Part shown: in pieces, positions 22,901 to 34,300 of the stretch
Numbering within the stretch: the stretch's first letter is position 1
Layout of the letters: every line of letters begins with the position of its first letter
Assembly (NCBI GenBank): GCA_963971225.1
Contig: OZ020267.1
Span: 68,254,438 to 68,318,437, forward strand
Source of the DNA: Melieria omissa
Lineage: Eukaryota > Arthropoda > Insecta > Diptera > Ulidiidae
Direction of reading: 5' to 3'
Length of the DNA stretch: 64,000 nucleotides
Position numbers and translations under genes: made by a program
The notes under the pieces: model-generated
Databases searched by the model: none
Seen by the model: only the letters and a program-made list of their open reading frames with translations
What the model was told of the DNA's origin: nothing

Positions 22901-25900
22901 TAACACAATATACGACAAGCAACGACGACAACCAGCGACAACAACGCGACAAGGATGAGAACGATGAATCGCTTTTGGAGCACACACCATACACACAGCC
23001 GCCCAATCGCCCGTCGCCCCCTTCCCCTCCCCGAAATACACGCTCATCCCCTTTTTGCGCTTTTTGCCGACTCTCTGTGCCCAAACCCCCCGAGCAACGT
23101 GAACTATGACACAAAGCACGCAAGAGCGGGAGTGAGAGAGAGAGTGTCGAGTGTCGAGTGCCGAGTGATGTGAGCGGGAGCGTACCGTACGGCATCGGGG
23201 AGCACAACTAGAGAGCGCGTGCGGGGCAGTGGAGCGAAGCCCGTTCAATTCAAGCCAACTTTAATCAAGTTCGTACTTGATTCATGCTGCATTCGGCGCG
23301 TATTCGAAGCGAGAGCGGCAGGGACGCGGGCGGACGGCGAGAGCGACGCCGAAAGGAAGCACACCGAACACCAAGGCAAAGCAACGAAGCTCTGTTGCCG
23401 AAATTGCATCATTTGCCACAGCATAACTTGGAATGTTGCTGGTCTAGTCCATACTTTACGCTTTGTGATGCGCCCCTCTCTTCCGCCTAGTCGGCGCTTC
23501 CGCCTGCTGGCTGACTGGCTGCTGCTGTTGCTGTTGCACTGCGAACGTATTGAGCAGATTCGCATCGGCATTCGCATCGCCGCTGCCATCTAGAGCGGCT
23601 TCCGACCGCACTGTGCGTCTCGGTCTTCTCAGCGACAGCCTCGGCCTCCATCACCAACGCAGCGCGCTTTTCAGCTTCAGCCACCGCATCGGCATCGGCA
23701 TCGGCAGCAGCAGCAGCAGCCGCGCTATTCGCATAGGAAGAAACAGTAACAGTAACGGTAACGACGGCAGTGGCTGTGGCTGTGGCTGTGGCCGTGCCGG
23801 CAAACCATCCCGCGCCCCACTACGCGCCAACCCATCTCAGCCCCAATCCAATCCACCCAACATCATTCGTATGCGTCGTGTTGGGATGCCACATTTAGGG
23901 ATTGAGACATTCTTGTGGGTTTTGTGTTATGGCGTGAAGTGTAATGGAATTTTTAGAGGTTGCCTCAGATTTCCTATTTAATTTTTTCCTTTATCTAAAT
24001 TAGCAGCGTCATTAGACTTAAGCAGTTTATGTGCGTGCGGGTTTTTAGCGCATGTGTGTGTTTTTGGCTTTTGTATGTTTTTGTGCGTGCATGTGTGTGT
24101 GTGTGTGTATGTGTGTCTGTGGCAGCGTATTTAATTTCTACCAACATTTTTCTTCCGGACTTACATGCTCTGGCCTCTGCGTGGCTGCCAACGCGAATTA
24201 ATATTTTTAATCTGCTAAACAGCAGCGACAGCGACACCAAACGTCAAACGCCAACGCCAACGTCAGCATTACTGCCATCCGCACAGAACACTATACGCTC
24301 GTGAATTTAATTTTGCATTATTAATTTGCGGTTGGATTTGGTGGATTGGCGGTGGCATCTATTGGCGCGCCACTGCAAATATTCGTCGAATGATGTATCG
24401 AATTTGTTGCCAAAAAAAATATTTGTAATTATATGTAGGCGATGTAATTTTACAACCAAAAAAAGTACAGCAACAACTTTTGTTTATGGCTTTTTGTTTT
24501 TGCCATTTGGGCGTTGATTGCCATGGAATTCCCTTGGCGGCAGCAGCAGCAGTAGCGAGTGCGGCTGCTCGTTGCTGGCGTGCAAATTGATTGAGGTGCC
24601 GGCATAGACATTCTACATAAATAGGAATTCGCTATAAATAAATGTCAATTAGTGCATTATGAATTATACATTTTTTAAATGCCGCGACATTGTGGCCAGC
24701 TGCCGTTTTGGTATGTTGTTGAATTTTTGGTGTATGGCTGAAAAATGGTAAATTTTAAATAGCTGCACGGGTTCTGTATTGAAGCGTCCGGAATTGAGTA
24801 GTTCGTAAATGTAGCGGAGAGAAGGAATTTAAAATGAAAATTATGAAATATCTACAAAGCGATTTCTACAGGAATGAGTAAAGAAAGCAATTAACGCAGT
24901 CAGGCGTAACGATTTTGATATTTCTGCAACTGTACTTTCGTTTGGCTGCCGAATGGTTTATTTGTACACATATTTGTTATTGTTGGATTTGTAAGACCCC
25001 TCCCGCGCGATTCAAAACTGTTTTCGAGTTAGCTATTGTTCAAATGTTCAATTCAAAAAATTTACTATTTCCATCATCATCCTTTTCATCCTTCATCCTT
25101 TACATCATTACTCTGTTTCTCAGTGCAGCTTCTATTCACAAGCTCATGCATTTACTTACATGTTTATCGATTTGTTAACCATTTACCTATTTCTTCATTA
25201 CATTATCCACCAGTTTACGTTTTGCCTATTCTTTGATTTTCTTTGTTACTCACTCAACGATTTATCAATTTGCCCTTTTTTTGGCTCCTGTACCAGTCAG
25301 TACATTTGTTCAATTTCTTGTCTCTGAGACTGCCAATCGTTCGTTTATAAGACGCTCTGGCTGCTTGTCTACCTGTCGTGCTTGTTTAGTGGTTTGTCTG
25401 CCTTTAAATCTTTCAAGCAATCAGAACAACGTTGGCCTATTTGTTTATTTATGTTTTCAATGCTCAATTCTATTTTTGTGCCTTTGTCAATCAGTTCACT
25501 GTTTGCTGACTTGTTCATCACTTTGTCAATCAGTACATCGATTGTGTTTTATTCATATTCTTCTGAACCAGTTCACCTTTCGTGTCTTTATTTATTTCTC
25601 TGCTTATGAGCGAAACTTGTATCTGTTTATGCAACCTACGCTCCATTCATCTTTTTGGTTTGTTTCGCAATGCATTGTTTTGGGATTTGTGAGTTGTTTC
25701 TACAATATATCCATACATCCTTTTGTCTTTTGGTCTGTATATCTTTCCATGCTTTTGTCTATGATTTTGTAAGATTATTTTGCTTTAACCCGAATTTTGA
25801 ATGTACATATTAACGAATGTAAATCAGCGCCTAGCCAGAAGTTTCCACAGTCCTCAAGGTTGGGTTTGTGTCTTAATAAATGAATAGAATGGAACGGGAA

Positions 25901-26020
25901 CTAAATTCCAATTCCACATAGCAGTTGGAAGTTTCTATAAACAATTAATTTTGAGATTGTTAGTATTGCTTTGACAGTGAAAGAAGTTAGATAACTTAAT
26001 GCAAAAATCGATTTAGAAGG
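19911..26020. other. Gene-free region: AT-rich, then repeat-rich GC-richer block
   Basis: 19911-20700 and 24700-26020 are AT-rich. 20750-24300 is richer in GC and in CA, CAA and CAG tracts (for example 21120-21160, 21480-21610, 22020-22060, 22190-22270, 22435-22462, 22855-22900, 23690-23720, 23755-23800, 24085-24120). Its many long frames on both strands are repeat translations. 25233-25772 has a 179-codon plus-strand frame, but it is pyrimidine-rich, Cys/Leu/Phe/Ser-biased and built on CTGTC and TCAGT repeats; I do not call it a gene. Confidence 0.4.
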
Positions 26021-26585
26021 GAAGGTAGATAGGTAGGTAGTAGTGGCTGCCCCCAAAGCGGAGCCAACTTATGACTTAAACTCCCATGTCGATACCACAA
26101 CCAATGAAGCTAACTCATTGCACAAGTTTGAGCTCTTTACGAAGCTTAGTAAACTCTGAATAGTTTTATTGGATAGATCCGTCGAATGAAAGTTGCTTTG
26201 GTGAGCATTTTTTTATTCTGGATGAGGTGAAGTACTTAAAAGAGTGAGGCCACTCACTGATTCTACTAGAGCTTGTTACAAAGCTTAGTAGACTGTAAAT
26301 AGTCCTATTGCCCAGATCCCCTAAATCAGTGCTGACCACATTCGAACATACAGTACCATCAAAGTTGCTGCTACTCGCGAGTAGAAGAATGGCCCTCACT
26401 GCTTTACATTGTCGAAGAAGAATTTGCCCAGCCGAGTTTTCCTTCTTCTGGATAATGCGGGGCAAGTGAATAGAAGGTGAAGTGGATTTTTTTCCTCTTT
26501 CTCTGCCATACAGCTTCGAAAGAAGTCATTAGAAAGCAAACGCAGCCTTCTTGCGTGTATGCCAACTAAACAGTGACTCATCAGA
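26021..26585 (-). pseudogene. LINE 3' relic with RNase H-end/zinc-knuckle-like tail
   Basis: Minus-strand fragments read HCLVGIHARRLRLLSNDFFR, then a run of Glu/Lys, then HLLFTCPALSRRRKTRLGKF FFDN in overlapping frames. This matches the region after RNase H in insect LINEs, where a histidine and cysteines (HLL..CPAL..RR) follow a conserved GxxAxxLGL-like stretch. Downstream (26465-26166) RTIYSLLSFVTSSSRISEW continues the tail. The 3' end, near 26021, is a TACCTACCTATCTACCTTCC repeat. Stops and frameshifts make it inactive; the clade is uncertain (R1/I/jockey type). Confidence 0.65.
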
Positions 26586-26869
26586 ACCAGGGAATTAACT
26601 ATTATAAGTTTTTTTTAGAAAATAGTCGCAATGTAACTATTCCAATGCAACATAAATTTTTTTTGTTAAAAATTATTTTACGTCTCTGATCAGAACACCT
26701 CATCTCTGATCTCATCTGATCATTTCTCATAATTTAGTTAGAGCAGTTCAGCATTTAAATGAATTTCGAAAGTGATTTTTTCGTCACACACATTTCTTTA
26801 GAGTAGAAAAATACGCAATTAAAGCAAATAAATAAAATATAAAAGAAAAAGCAGCTTTTATTTTGTGTT

Positions 26870-26950
26870 CACTGCATTGTGATTCGAACCACAATTCCCT
26901 AACTCACATTCAAACACATTAACCACTGAGCCCGCAAAGCGCGCCGCAGC
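26870..26950 (-). repeat. tRNA-derived relic or SINE head
   Basis: On the minus strand the sequence contains GGGCTCAGTGGTTAATG (A-box-like, D-arm-like) and, about 30 nt later, TTGTGGTTCGAATCACAATG (B-box-like, T-arm with a 5-bp stem). Stem lengths around the presumed anticodon do not close properly, so this is not a credible functional tRNA. An oligo-A/T-rich tail follows on the left (26860-26820), as in SINEs. Confidence 0.45.
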
Positions 26951-29237
26951 ATTAATACAACAAATTTAAATGCATTTATGTACACATGCATAAATATTGT
27001 GTAATTAATTCAATTGAATTTCAATAATTGTTTGTTCAATTGCAACATTGAACAATTCCCGAATTGTAGGCTTCTTGCTGTTCCCACACGATTGCATTGA
27101 ATAAATTTCTGACTGTTAATTTCCTTGAAAAATTATTGAGCACTGAGGAGGAGGGGAGTGAAAAAGCGCTCGTGTTCCTACAGCAAATGTCGTTAAAGTC
27201 AATTAACTCGGCAAATAAGTATTAATTACAGTTGGCAGTGCTGCATACAATTTGTAAGCTGATATAGCAGCCAAGAAAATTACATTTTTTATTTGCTCGT
27301 CAATTATTGCAGAGCAGAAATTCAATACGTTTCTAATGTTTTTTTTTTAACATAAACTTAAATAATAAGCAACGAATATTTCGCAGGTATTTTACAATAT
27401 TCATGCATTCCAACTAATAACACAAACTCCAAAGTCAACGCGTGTGTTGGCGGCAATATGGAAATTTTGCCGGGTTACAAGTCAGCGCACGCTTGTCAGC
27501 CGAATGTAAAAATATCTAAGAAAAAAACCTCACGACTGACAGCTGCCAGATAACGGTGCAGCTTAATGGCGGCGGCGGCAAAAATAAATGTTTCAATCAT
27601 TTATTGCATAAAGCATGGGATCGAGTTTAATGCGTGGCATTTCGATTTTGCCAACACGCGCAACTGCCGAAGCGATACGAAATCGCGCCACTTCTGAGAC
27701 AATTGATTATGGGCCATAAACTATTGATCACGTACAATATTAATGCGAGTGCGCCAAGTTATGGCAAGCGCCGAAAACGCTGCCGATGGTCCCCCAGGAA
27801 GCTGTAGCCGGCCGTCTTGGGGGATTACCGAGCAATCGTACATCATGCGCCGCTGCTGCCTGACAGAAACATCGATTCTGATTTTTACTGTCAACGGCTA
27901 ACGAGATTGAGGCGACCAATAAAAGCACCATCGGGGGCGGGGGGAGGGGTGAGAGTGGGGAGGGAGCTGATATTGAGATTAACGAAGAACGACGCAACTT
28001 GCACGTACACTGAGATAAAGTGCAGCTGGAGATGGATAAAGTGAAAGCCAAGTAAAATATAAAATTATGAAATATACAAATTATTGAAAAATATTTGAAA
28101 TAGTTTTGAAAATAATTAATTGGAACTTATGAAATTGGTTCTAACGATCGTTGCATGCAGTGAACATAAGTTATCTGCAGAGTATTGTTTAACTGTTACG
28201 TATTGCATGTTTGTATGTACATACGAGTATGTACATATGTTTGTATGTATGCATGTTTGTGTCAAAGCGTATTAACGACATGCTGCGAGAGTACTTTTTC
28301 ACTGCAAACTGCGCCGCGGCAACATCAATCAAGTCGCTTTTTTTCGCCACGTTTTCGTTTTCGAACCAGCCCAGAGATATAATCTGCAAATGCCTTGTAA
28401 ACTGGTTACACAACATTACAACAATGCCCGAACATATTACACACACTTGTCCGGGTGGGTGTTATAAACAACCATTATGCGATGAAAGCTAATCTCGCTG
28501 AACTTTTCGAAAGTAGGATTTGAAAAAGTATAGCGCAAACATTTCATTTGTGACACGAAACACTACAAACTGTGATATATGAGGATTGTGTATTCACACC
28601 GTGTGCGAGTGTGTGCGGTGTGCTGGTGTGGCGCGCAGCGACACCAATCGCCCCCCCCCCCACCCCGGCGAACACCCATGGATGGCGAGCACTATCACAT
28701 AAAACTTTTTAATACCTTTGCCAACTTGCTGCGGATTTTTATTTTATGTATTTGTAGTTTTTTGCGCTGTGGTGCTGTGTTGTTTTGTTGTTGTATATTT
28801 TTTTGTTTCACACAGAAGTCAGTAGTTCAATAAAAAAGTTATAAGATTTATACAATCATTGCGCATAGATATGGCAAATAAAACTAAAAGGCAACCACGC
28901 CCCGTTCATAATAACATAAACTTTGTCTCGCTCGCTGGCTGGCTGGGTGGCAGAGTAGTTGGGTGGCGCGCCGGGTGGGGCGAGTGGCCAACAATACAGT
29001 GTCCAACTACGGTAAGTACACCTGAGCAGTGCCGAAGAAGCGAGCTAGACGAATAAAGAAATCAAACAACACACTGCTGCCATTTCCGTTGCCGAGAGGA
29101 TACAATGCAGACGGGAAAAGGCTAACAAGAGCAAGAGCAGCAAATCAAATAAATAAGGCAAAACGGAGAACGAAATAAAGAAATATAAATGAAAAATCGC
29201 ACACCATTATGAATGCGTACGGACGACGGACAGCGGA
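26951..29237. other. Gene-free spacer
   Basis: No supported gene. Notable only are a TGTATG/TACATA-rich tract (28200-28262), a poly-C run (28652-28662) and GC-richer patches at 27760-28040 and 28920-28990. Everything else is AT-rich with no recognisable coding signature. Confidence 0.45.
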
Positions 29238-29239
29238 CG

Positions 29240-29299
29240 GGGCTCGGGAGCGGGAGCGGGAGCGGGAGCGGGAGCGGGAGCGGGAGCGGGAGCGGGAGA
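29240..29299 (+). repeat. (GGGAGC)n hexanucleotide repeat, about nine units, G-quadruplex-capable
   Basis: GGGAGC is repeated nine times with almost no interruption. Four consecutive GGG runs spaced by 3 nt satisfy the simple G-quadruplex pattern on the plus strand. A minus-strand frame through it reads alternating Ala-Pro and is not a gene. Confidence 0.9.
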
Positions 29300-30099
29300 G
29301 GTGCGACTAGGGGAATGTAGTGAAGGCGGCAGGTTGAGTGCAGTGGGTGCGAGTGTTTTGTGGAAGTGAATAAATGCTACAATACGTAAGTAAAACACAA
29401 TGGCGACGGCGATGGTAGAGTGAAGTGAAGTGTATTGAAGTAAAGTGAAGTTGTGCGGCGGAGTAGGGAGAAGCGCAAAAATTTTAAAGCCAAAAACTTG
29501 GCAATGATATTAAATGAAGGAAACACCGCAAAGCAGGCGGCGGCTGCACAGACGCTGCCGAAATCGCCTGCAGTTGCGAGTTGCAGTGCCGGCGAGCCGC
29601 TCGAGAGCGATATAATTGACAGGAAGAGAAAATAATAGAAGCGGAAATACACTTAGAGTGTATATATATATGTGTGTGTGTGTGTGTGGGTGCGTGCTGG
29701 TTGGCTTTTGGGGCGAGCGGCAAAAACACTTCAATAAAGCGGATAAAAAGATAGTGGCAAAAGTTGATGGCTGCTGGCAGAAGCGCGGCCAGCTCTATGG
29801 CTGACTGTCCGTTGCCACAAAGTGAAGTGGAAACACGAGTGTGTGCACTTGCAATTTTACTTCGACTTTAAGCGCATTTCATGCCTTTTCATAATTTTGC
29901 GCAAAGGATGCATATGAGAACACTCCAACATACACACACACACACACCAACACATATTCGCCAAATAGCGCCTGGTTCACACACTCACACATACATATAC
30001 ACATACATGCACCATTACACGCATTCATTTACACTTGAAGTTTTTTAATTACCGTCGGTATGGTGAATGATGATGAATTTCTGTTGTGCGGGAGTTCCT
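29300..30099. other. Spacer without recognised gene
   Basis: Contains a TG run (29672-29688), CA runs (29931-29946) and a short Ala/Pro/Lys-containing plus-strand frame (ATG 29504, stop at 29633-29635) of 43 codons that I cannot assign to any family. Confidence 0.35.
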
Positions 30100-31300
30100 T
30101 TTTCGCAATTTCCGCATACAGCACACAGCGCGTCAGCAGTTTCCCGCCTCACCTTGCACTGTCGTTCGGCGTTCGGTGTAGCGCTGTTTCACAGTCAGTG
30201 TTCTTTTCGGTCGTCAGTGCGCCCCGGTTTTACGGCTGTGCGCTTTTTTCGGGCTTTTGGCGTACGCGAAAACTTCACTTCACTTTTGGATTACGAGCGT
30301 TTGGCCAGTGCCGTCACACGGGTCGGGCGTGCGGTGTGCCGCTGCACATTTGATCGGTGGGAGTCGGAACTTGTGTGGCGCGACTGTGGCGCTAAAGCAT
30401 ATCGGCCGCACTGATGCGCCAACGGATGCGCTTTTACGCCACAATGCAGTGTGTTGGAAGTTAACGCGGAGCCAGTGAAGCGACGGCAATCGCGCTGACA
30501 ACGGCGATGCGACTCTCTCCAATTCGTCGCCGAAAATTTCAATTGCACACAAACAATGAAAATCGGATTGGAAAATAGCAATAGCGACGGCGATGGCAAC
30601 GGCGACAGCAACAGCAACAGCAACAACACAAACGAGAATACGTCCAACAATAGCGCCAAAAGAAAGCACGAGCGAAACGTGCGCGTAGCGAAAGCGCCGC
30701 AACGTACGTGCGAATACGTGCGAATGCCGCGTTACGTGGCGACGGAATATGCGGAAGCTGGCAGCTGCTGGAACTGAAGTTGGCGCATGCAGCGTGCTGC
30801 GGCGTATGGAGTGACGATAGCAACAACTACCGCAACGAAGTAGCAAACAAACAAATAAACGAACTAACGAACGACTCAACGACTGAACGAGCGAGCGAGC
30901 GCGCGAGCGAAAGCGCCAACGTACGAACGCACAAACGAACAACAATGTCAACGCGTCACGGCCAACACACAATAAGGGCCAACGCCAGCGGCGGTGGCGA
31001 CGGTAAAGGCGCCTTCTTCAAAGCGTTCGTCTACGTCGCACTCCGCAGCATCCCAGCTAGCTGAACTGAAGTTTGGCGGCGAGCCGACGGTTCGACAGGC
31101 GTTCGGGCGGCAGCAACAAAGTTTCGGCGGCGCAACGGCACAAAAAGAAATCCCCAAAAGCCAACCCGACACGGACAACAATACCAGCCAGCCAGCCTGT
31201 CAGACAGGCAACCAGCCAGCTAGGTAGCACCGACAACCGACGGCGAAACGACGCACCGCACGACAACGACCACGACTACGACGAACAGCGTGGCACCGTT
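30100..31300 (+). promoter_or_regulatory. Candidate promoter and 5' leader region
   Basis: A GC-richer block contains clustered initiator-like CAGTCAGTG and GTCAGTG motifs (30190-30220). It is followed on the plus strand by a long stop-containing stretch with CAA/GAGC repeats and two ATGs in good fly context (ACAATGAAA at 30556; ACAATGTCA at 30945). The second ATG opens MSTRHGQHTIRANASGGGD and meets a plausible donor, GACG|GTAAAG, at about 31002. This resembles the start of a fly gene with a long leader, but no downstream exon was identified. Weak inference only. Confidence 0.25.
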
Positions 31301-34300
31301 TGATAACGGCACAAGCGAGCTGGCAAGCGAATTGAACCGATTGCGCTGACTCCCTCTCAATAACTGAACGCCACGGCGAACGGCGCACGAACCGAACCCG
31401 ACAGGCGGCCAACACCGACAGCCCGGCGGGCGTTGGGGTGCTGGGTGTGCGGCGCAGAGAGTGCGGCAACTTTGGCGGCAATGTTGCTGCACGGGATGCT
31501 GCATGCGCTGGGCGATGCGAATGTTGCGTATACGACGTGGGGTGCCAGCGCGCGCGCGTGCGTGCGTGTGTATGTGTGTGTGTGTGTATGTTGCAGCGCT
31601 TTCGTTTCCGCATTAGAGCGAGGCAACAACAATAACAACAACTTCGCTAACAGTGGCAACATTAATAGCAACTAGAGGCGGTGTAGCAGTGGGCGCAACA
31701 ACAACAATAATAACATAACAGTAACGCCAGTGCCAGCGCCAACGGCAACAAATATTCGCAAGCCATAGTCGCGTTGGAGGACGGCTGGCATCGTCGTCAA
31801 ACCAAACCGCACACAACACAATGTTGCCAGTCGGTGTTGTTGCTGCTGGTACCGATGCTGTTGATGCTGCTGTTGTTGTTGCTTTTGTTATTGTTATAGT
31901 TATAGCTATTATTTTTTTGTGTGTTATTCTTACTTGCCGTTGTTATTGTATTTTTGACGGTACTTACTCGTCCGCGTCGGCATCCTTTGAGTTTGCACTT
32001 TTTATGCTCGTGTCGCCTTCACTCTGGCCGCTGTGCACCTTCGCCGCATGGCGTTGGCCCCCCCGGTCCCCTCGCTGTCATTCGCAACGCAGCGCCACTG
32101 CATTCTGGATCGCACTGCGGTACCTGGCGTTGCGTGTTGGCGTTGCTTTGCGCTCTTCGAGTACGCAGTCAGCGCGCTTGCAGTGCTATAAAAAATTGTT
32201 GTGTACGTTGCTGCTGCTGCTGCTACCGCTGTTGTTGTTGCCGTTATTATTATTATTTGTTTGTAGGATACCCAAGACCGTTTCGAGCATTATGGCCATA
32301 ACACACGCACACACATACACACACTCGCGCTAGCACCGCATCCCACACACACACACACATCCACTCTCGTAAACACACACACATATACGCCGCAGCCGTA
32401 AGCAAGTCTAATACATTTAAACTTCTTATAGCGCGAAAACGGCACTGCTGCCTCGCCTTGTCGCACCACTCAAGTCCTCTGCCCGTCGCCATTTCTTACT
32501 CGCGCCCCGCTTGCTGCGCTTCAACACTTTCGGCGACGCACGCGCGTCCCTCGCCCCTCATAACTTTGCTACAGTTGGCGACGCAGCCTCCAATTTTGTT
32601 TGCGGTAGCCAAAGACGAAAGACGCGCCGCGGCAAGTAGGTGTTGCCCTATGCTGAGGTATTCGCGCATAGGCCAGAGTGACCATTCGCTTAGTTGGCGA
32701 AAATGATTAATTTATTGTGATGTAAAGTGATGTAATTAATTGTAATTATTAATCGATCGATATGAGTTATTAAATCAACCAATTAATTTTTAAAATGTAA
32801 GAATCAATTGTAAATAACTCAATTGGTATCAGGAATATCAATGAATTGACTCCATGTCAGTAGTTAGGGAAGTATAAGACTCGATACTAAAGTAACCGAT
32901 TAAATTATTAACTTCATCAAACAATTACATATTGGGTTGCTTGATGAAATTATCATAATGATTGGTTTAATGTAAACATTTTAAGTAATTTTCGGTGATT
33001 TCTGAAAGTTATGGTTTAGATAGAGTAATATATAATCAATTAATTATAAAAAAATTCTATGAATATTAATTAATTTGATAGATTATTTGGCTTAGATCAT
33101 TACAAATTGCTATATGATTAATAAAATTCTAAATTGAATCGATTAATCGATTGATTGTGACTAATTAAACGTAAGAAACTATACTCTTTTGCTTTAATTA
33201 ATTTATACAGTTTCTTAGTTACCAGAATGGTTAGGAGTAACTAACTAAGAAATTAGTGCTAACTTGCAATGAGCAGTAGAAATAATCGTATTTGGAATAA
33301 AGCGACTTATGCCTTGGGGCATTCAGCTTCTAACTGAGTATTGAGTACTCACAGTGGACGAATGGATCGACCAACTCTTTGAAACTAAAATTTTAATAAC
33401 ACTGAATGTGAAACTAGGATCAAAGCACTGATTTAGCTAACATTATCAATCGGTCATTGTCTTATGTCAAATGAGGAAAGTCAAAAACTTATGTCGAGCT
33501 CGTTTGAAACCACTTTCTTCCCTCGAAATCTTCATTTCAAAAACTCCAAAATTCGACTTTATCAAACACTTTACTTGGTGTTGTAATTTTGTTGTCAAAC
33601 TTCGTATTTTTTCATATTGCATTCCAACAGCTCAGAGATGATTTCTCGACAAGTCAAGTGCCTTTGCCCCCCCAGGTTGATGGTCACCCCGGTCGTACGC
33701 GTGTCTTATGGCTGTATTTGTCCGCATTTGTATAAAAGTGTGCGGCAAGAAGTTTCTCTCATCTGAAGCGGCCTGGGATGCTAAAGGATAAATAAGGATT
33801 GAGGCTGCAGCTGCTACACTTTTTCTTCCATTCTCGCTTGCTGGCAAACGGATTGTGCACCATGCCCGCTGCCAGACCATTTCGACTGTCCTTCTGTGCG
33901 GCTGCCGTCGCCGTCGTCGTTGCCGTTGCCATTGTCGCTGCCGTTCTCGTTCGTTCGAGTTCGTACGACATCATTTCACTTTAAGCACTTAAAATATTCT
34001 TTTCTTCTTTTACTCTGATGTTGTTATTGTTGTCTTGTTGTTTTTGTTTTTCTACGTCGATTTTGCATTTTTTTTTGTGTGTGTGCGCATTGCTTACGAT
34101 TTGACGTTACTGCTGCTATTGCTGCTTTGGTCTGATTGTTGCCGTTGTTGTTGTTGTTTTTGTTCTCCATTTTTTTGGTTGGCTGCTCGGTTGCTTTATG
34201 TTCATTTGTTTGGCTGGCTGGCTGGATGGCTGTGTATTTGTTTGTTTGTTTGTTTGTGCGTCTTGATTTCTTTCCTTTTTCGACATTGTTTTCGCCCATT

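Noticed and set aside
25233..25772. 179-codon plus-strand open frame
   Set aside because: Pyrimidine-rich DNA with recurring TCAGT/CTGTC; the product is Cys/Leu/Phe/Ser-biased with no domain, signal or splice pattern that I recognise.
26870..26950. Functional tRNA gene
   Set aside because: Box motifs exist, but the acceptor and anticodon stems do not pair and the T-loop stem is only correct with an 8-nt loop.
31821..32333. 170-codon plus-strand frame starting at 31821
   Set aside because: It is built from TTG/TTA and CA repeats giving Val/Ala/Leu runs; no coherent protein features.
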